Shown one piece after another: positions 61,685-64,000 of a stretch of DNA of 64,000 nucleotides; within the stretch, counting starts at the first letter, position 1; the number at the start of each line of letters is the position of its first letter. Source of the DNA: Moniliophthora roreri (Eukaryota > Basidiomycota > Agaricomycetes > Agaricales > Marasmiaceae). Both the position numbers and the translations under genes were made by a program. The stretch covers positions 1,736,001 through 1,800,000 of the forward strand of contig LATX02000211.1 of assembly GCA_001466705.2 (NCBI GenBank). Reading direction: 5' to 3'. The notes beneath the pieces were generated by a model that searched no databases, was not told where the DNA came from, and saw only the letters and a list, made by a program, of their open reading frames with translations.

Positions 61685-62480
61685 AATATTCTCTATTTGT
61701 GTGTGAAACAAAAGGTAAAAGTTATGCATATCACCACCTCAACAAGGCCCAATCTCATGTGATTTTTATTGCTGAACCTGAAGGTTCGGCTGTATATGCT
61801 CACTTCTGATTGAGGTGATTTGTCAATAGATGTAAATACTCTTTTTTGGCTGAATTCACATGCATCTTTCCCACACAGAACTCTTAGGGCCTTTTACAAT
61901 GATATTTGCTTCCTGTGTGGAACTCTTGGTTGTCGCTCTTTGTTCACCACCTTTTAGTGTTGATCCTTGTTGATCCTTCTCCAAGGTGACAAGCTGTTGC
62001 TTCCCTCCCTGCATTGGTAGCTACTTCACCAAATGCTCAGCTTCATTTGACTGTCACATTGGTGACCATTCAGTTCATGAACTTGCCTCTTGTGCACTCC
62101 AATCAGGATGTTGTATTCAGGGTGGACTTTGTAGCTTTTGTTTGTGGGAATAGGGGTAATGGCATTCTTTGGGGTTTATGTTCAATTGATGGTATGTCAA
62201 TAATTTTACATTTTATGCTGCTTTTTTAATGGGTTTAGTAGGTGTGAATTTGATTGGCTTTTCATGTTTGTTTGACACCAGATACTCTCAAACTTTTCTT
62301 TTCCAAGCCATCTTTTCTTTGTACAATTCTAATGAATCCTGATAGAAGGCTTCAAAGAACAAATGCTCATGCTATCATCCTTTGAAATTGACTGAAACCA
62401 GCAGCATTACAAGCCACAGAATGGCTCAAAACTGTCTTTGAGCCATTCTAGCCTTTTGACAAGCTAAGTTTGAATATCCA
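61685..62480. other. CpG-poor region with a 13-bp-arm hairpin
   Basis: No recognised gene, though short Val/Leu-rich frames exist. A clean stem-loop lies at 62418-62449 (AGAATGGCTCAAA, 6-nt loop, complementary arm). Confidence 0.4.
62418..62449. repeat. Perfect stem-loop, 13-bp arms
   Basis: AGAATGGCTCAAA (62418-62430) and its exact complement (62437-62449) separated by ACTGTC. It has no U-tract and no obvious role. Confidence 0.75.
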
Positions 62481-62503
62481 CTCTCACCCAGGGTCTCAAT
62501 GAA

Positions 62504-63500
62504 TTGACAGCACACAAGCAAGCAAAGAAAGGTGTCTGTGCCTTTTACATGTCAGAGCCAGTTGCTACATGCAGGTATGATTCTTATGTTTCCTACAATT
62601 ACTTGCTGAACAAGATTCAGGTCATGCTGGCTGACAACTCAGAGCTCCTTGTGCAATTATCAGACACTGAATTTGATTTGATGAAATCCACACTGACTTA
62701 CAGCATCCTGGGATCAGTAGTACAAATCCCAAAGACAACCAGAGCCATGGATGCATACTTCACCTATATGAGCTCAACCAGTTGAGGTAGAATGTGGTAT
62801 TAAAAGAGGCCTGAACTGTCTCAAGAGCAGGAAATACAAGTCTTATCTTGAGTTACTCTTCTTCTGGCCAGGTGTTCTTTAGACATTGACTCCTCTGGGA
62901 TTGTAGATCTATACATTCTACCCTGCTTGCAGGGGATACATGAGAAGCAGGCTTTGCTGAGTGACAAAATTCAAGCATGTATTGAGGATTTGTATACTGA
63001 CACCAATCAACTCAAACAGCTATCTTTGGCTGTTTGTCATGGCAATATTGACACCAAGCAGGTATGTGCTATTAGAACCCATTCAGTTTCATGCTCAGTA
63101 TTCTCCAGGTCTTATTCGATGAAAATGTGGACACAATAGCATTGCTCAGCTGGGAGAAAGGAGGCCTCCTACCTCTGGGTATGGATACTTGCTGTGTAGA
63201 CCTCCTATGCTCCTCCAGCAATGATGGTATTGCATCCTCTGATTGCATGCAGTTTATAGCAGAAGTATTCTGGAAATCATTCACTTGGTATGCTGGAAGA
63301 GACCCAATGTGCAGTGATCATAGCAATACAAGTTGGTTTTGTGCTTTTACATGTCTCTCCCAAAGGATGGCCACTGGTATTCAAAAAACTCAATCTACTT
63401 AGTAGAGAAATTAGATTGGCTCAAGAGAACTTTTGGTCTGCTCTGCAATACATTTCACCTTCGCTTTTTCCTCATACAGGCATTCCTTTTATATAACCCA
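62504..63500 (+). pseudogene. APH-like phosphotransferase gene, probably decayed or pseudoenzyme
   Basis: Exons can be joined by ordinary GT..AG introns. One ends SLAVCHGNIDTKQ (near 63060) and splices to VLFDENVDTIALLSWEKGG, LLPLGMDTC and AEVFWKSFTW. This follows the aminoglycoside-phosphotransferase fold pattern (HGDxHxGNVLxD, then IDWExAGxxPxGxD). The key residues differ, however: Asp and Asn of HGDxxxxN are Asn and Gln here, and the Asp of IDWE is Ser. An upstream frame (62504-62785, ACRYDSYVSYNYLLNKI-like) may be an earlier exon, but stops follow it. Downstream, GFVLLHVSPKGWPLVFKKL continues to about 63496. CpG is very rare throughout, which is consistent with decay of methylated DNA. 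Function cannot be stated. Confidence 0.4.
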
Positions 63501-64000
63501 AGTCTGAATGGAAAAATGTATTTCTTGATACAATTGAATCAAATTGATGTTAGAGTGAGCATGTAAAGAGCATGTGCACAAAGAAAAAGGCAGTGGGTGG
63601 AATAGATTGATAGATATGCATACCCTGAACTCAACCTCCATCTTGATTTGCAGGACACTATTCCTGTTAGTCCACACTACTACATTTCAGTCAAGACTCA
63701 AAAGCCTTCCAAGGTTGTTCAAGGAGCTTAAACTCTGTGAAGAAGGTTGAAACAGGATGATTAAGGAATAAGGCTACAAGTGCATGTTAGAAAGATTTAA
63801 CAAGAACTGGTTGCATCCAACCTAATATCAGGATATCAATGTCTAACAGATCAACCCTGCTACAATATGAATGTTCAAACATATTTTCCTGAGTGAAACT
63901 TTCATGTTTCAACAACTTTGGTCTTCTTGACTGATGAGCTCAAAAACTTCATCAATACTCCAACTCAACAGTGCCAAATGAATTGGTTGGAGTGATTCTC
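63501..64000. other. Right end of window, no recognised gene
   Basis: AT-rich and CpG-poor, short frames only. A further exon of the phosphotransferase-like gene may lie near 63655-63730 (a CAG acceptor, then PVSPHYYISVKTQKPSK), but this is weak. Confidence 0.3.

Overview
The window looks like nuclear DNA of an Agaricomycete-type basidiomycete fungus. Genes are compact and broken by many GT..AG introns of roughly 50-65 nt. The families seen are typical of that group: F-box/LRR proteins, an oligopeptide transporter, a DUF7025-type AAA ATPase, AsaB/CmcJ-like enzymes and UstYa-like relics. No prokaryotic, organellar, rRNA, tRNA or CRISPR feature was seen.

Layout. 0.6-4.5 kb: oligopeptide transporter (+). 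5.6-7.7 kb: secreted or anchored ASST-like protein (+). 8.0-10.0 kb: F-box protein (+). 10.1-13.0 kb: AAA ATPase (-). 13.9-14.3 kb: a small inverted-repeat element. 15.0-25.3 kb: an apparent tandem duplication of a two-gene module, one AsaB/CmcJ-like gene plus one UstYa-like gene, all on the minus strand. Both AsaB-like genes look intact (280 residues each). Both UstYa-like genes look dead: one carries an in-frame stop, and the other seems split by a segment holding a seven-helix membrane protein gene (22.2-24.1 kb). 25.7-26.7 kb: frameshifted BTB gene (+). 27.2-29.7 kb: ACH1-type acetyl-CoA hydrolase (+). 31.3-32.0 kb: non-autonomous hAT element with a perfect 8-bp target duplication. 32.3-34.1 kb: broken second copy of the ASST-like gene. 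35.7-37.4 kb: disordered protein with GRGGAG-like motifs. 39.3-39.8 kb: small hydrophilic protein (-). 46.5-48.2 kb: second F-box protein (+). 48.6-49.3 kb: truncated LRR gene (-).

From about 49.3 kb to the end the character changes. The DNA is AT-richer and visibly CpG-poor, and it is dominated by repeats: a 393-bp inverted pair, a 1.42-kb tandem duplication whose halves meet at a single N, a unit copied again between two single Ns, and a palindrome of about 3.9 kb centred near 59.74 kb. At least part of this is probably unresolved assembly of heterozygous or repetitive sequence. The right end holds a split, APH-like phosphotransferase gene with altered catalytic motifs.

The most interesting biology is the AsaB + UstYa module, which resembles a small, duplicated and decaying oxidative tailoring locus, and the apparent fusion of a secreted Cys-rich domain to a seven-helix membrane protein. 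All family calls come from reading translated sequence by eye. No database search was possible.
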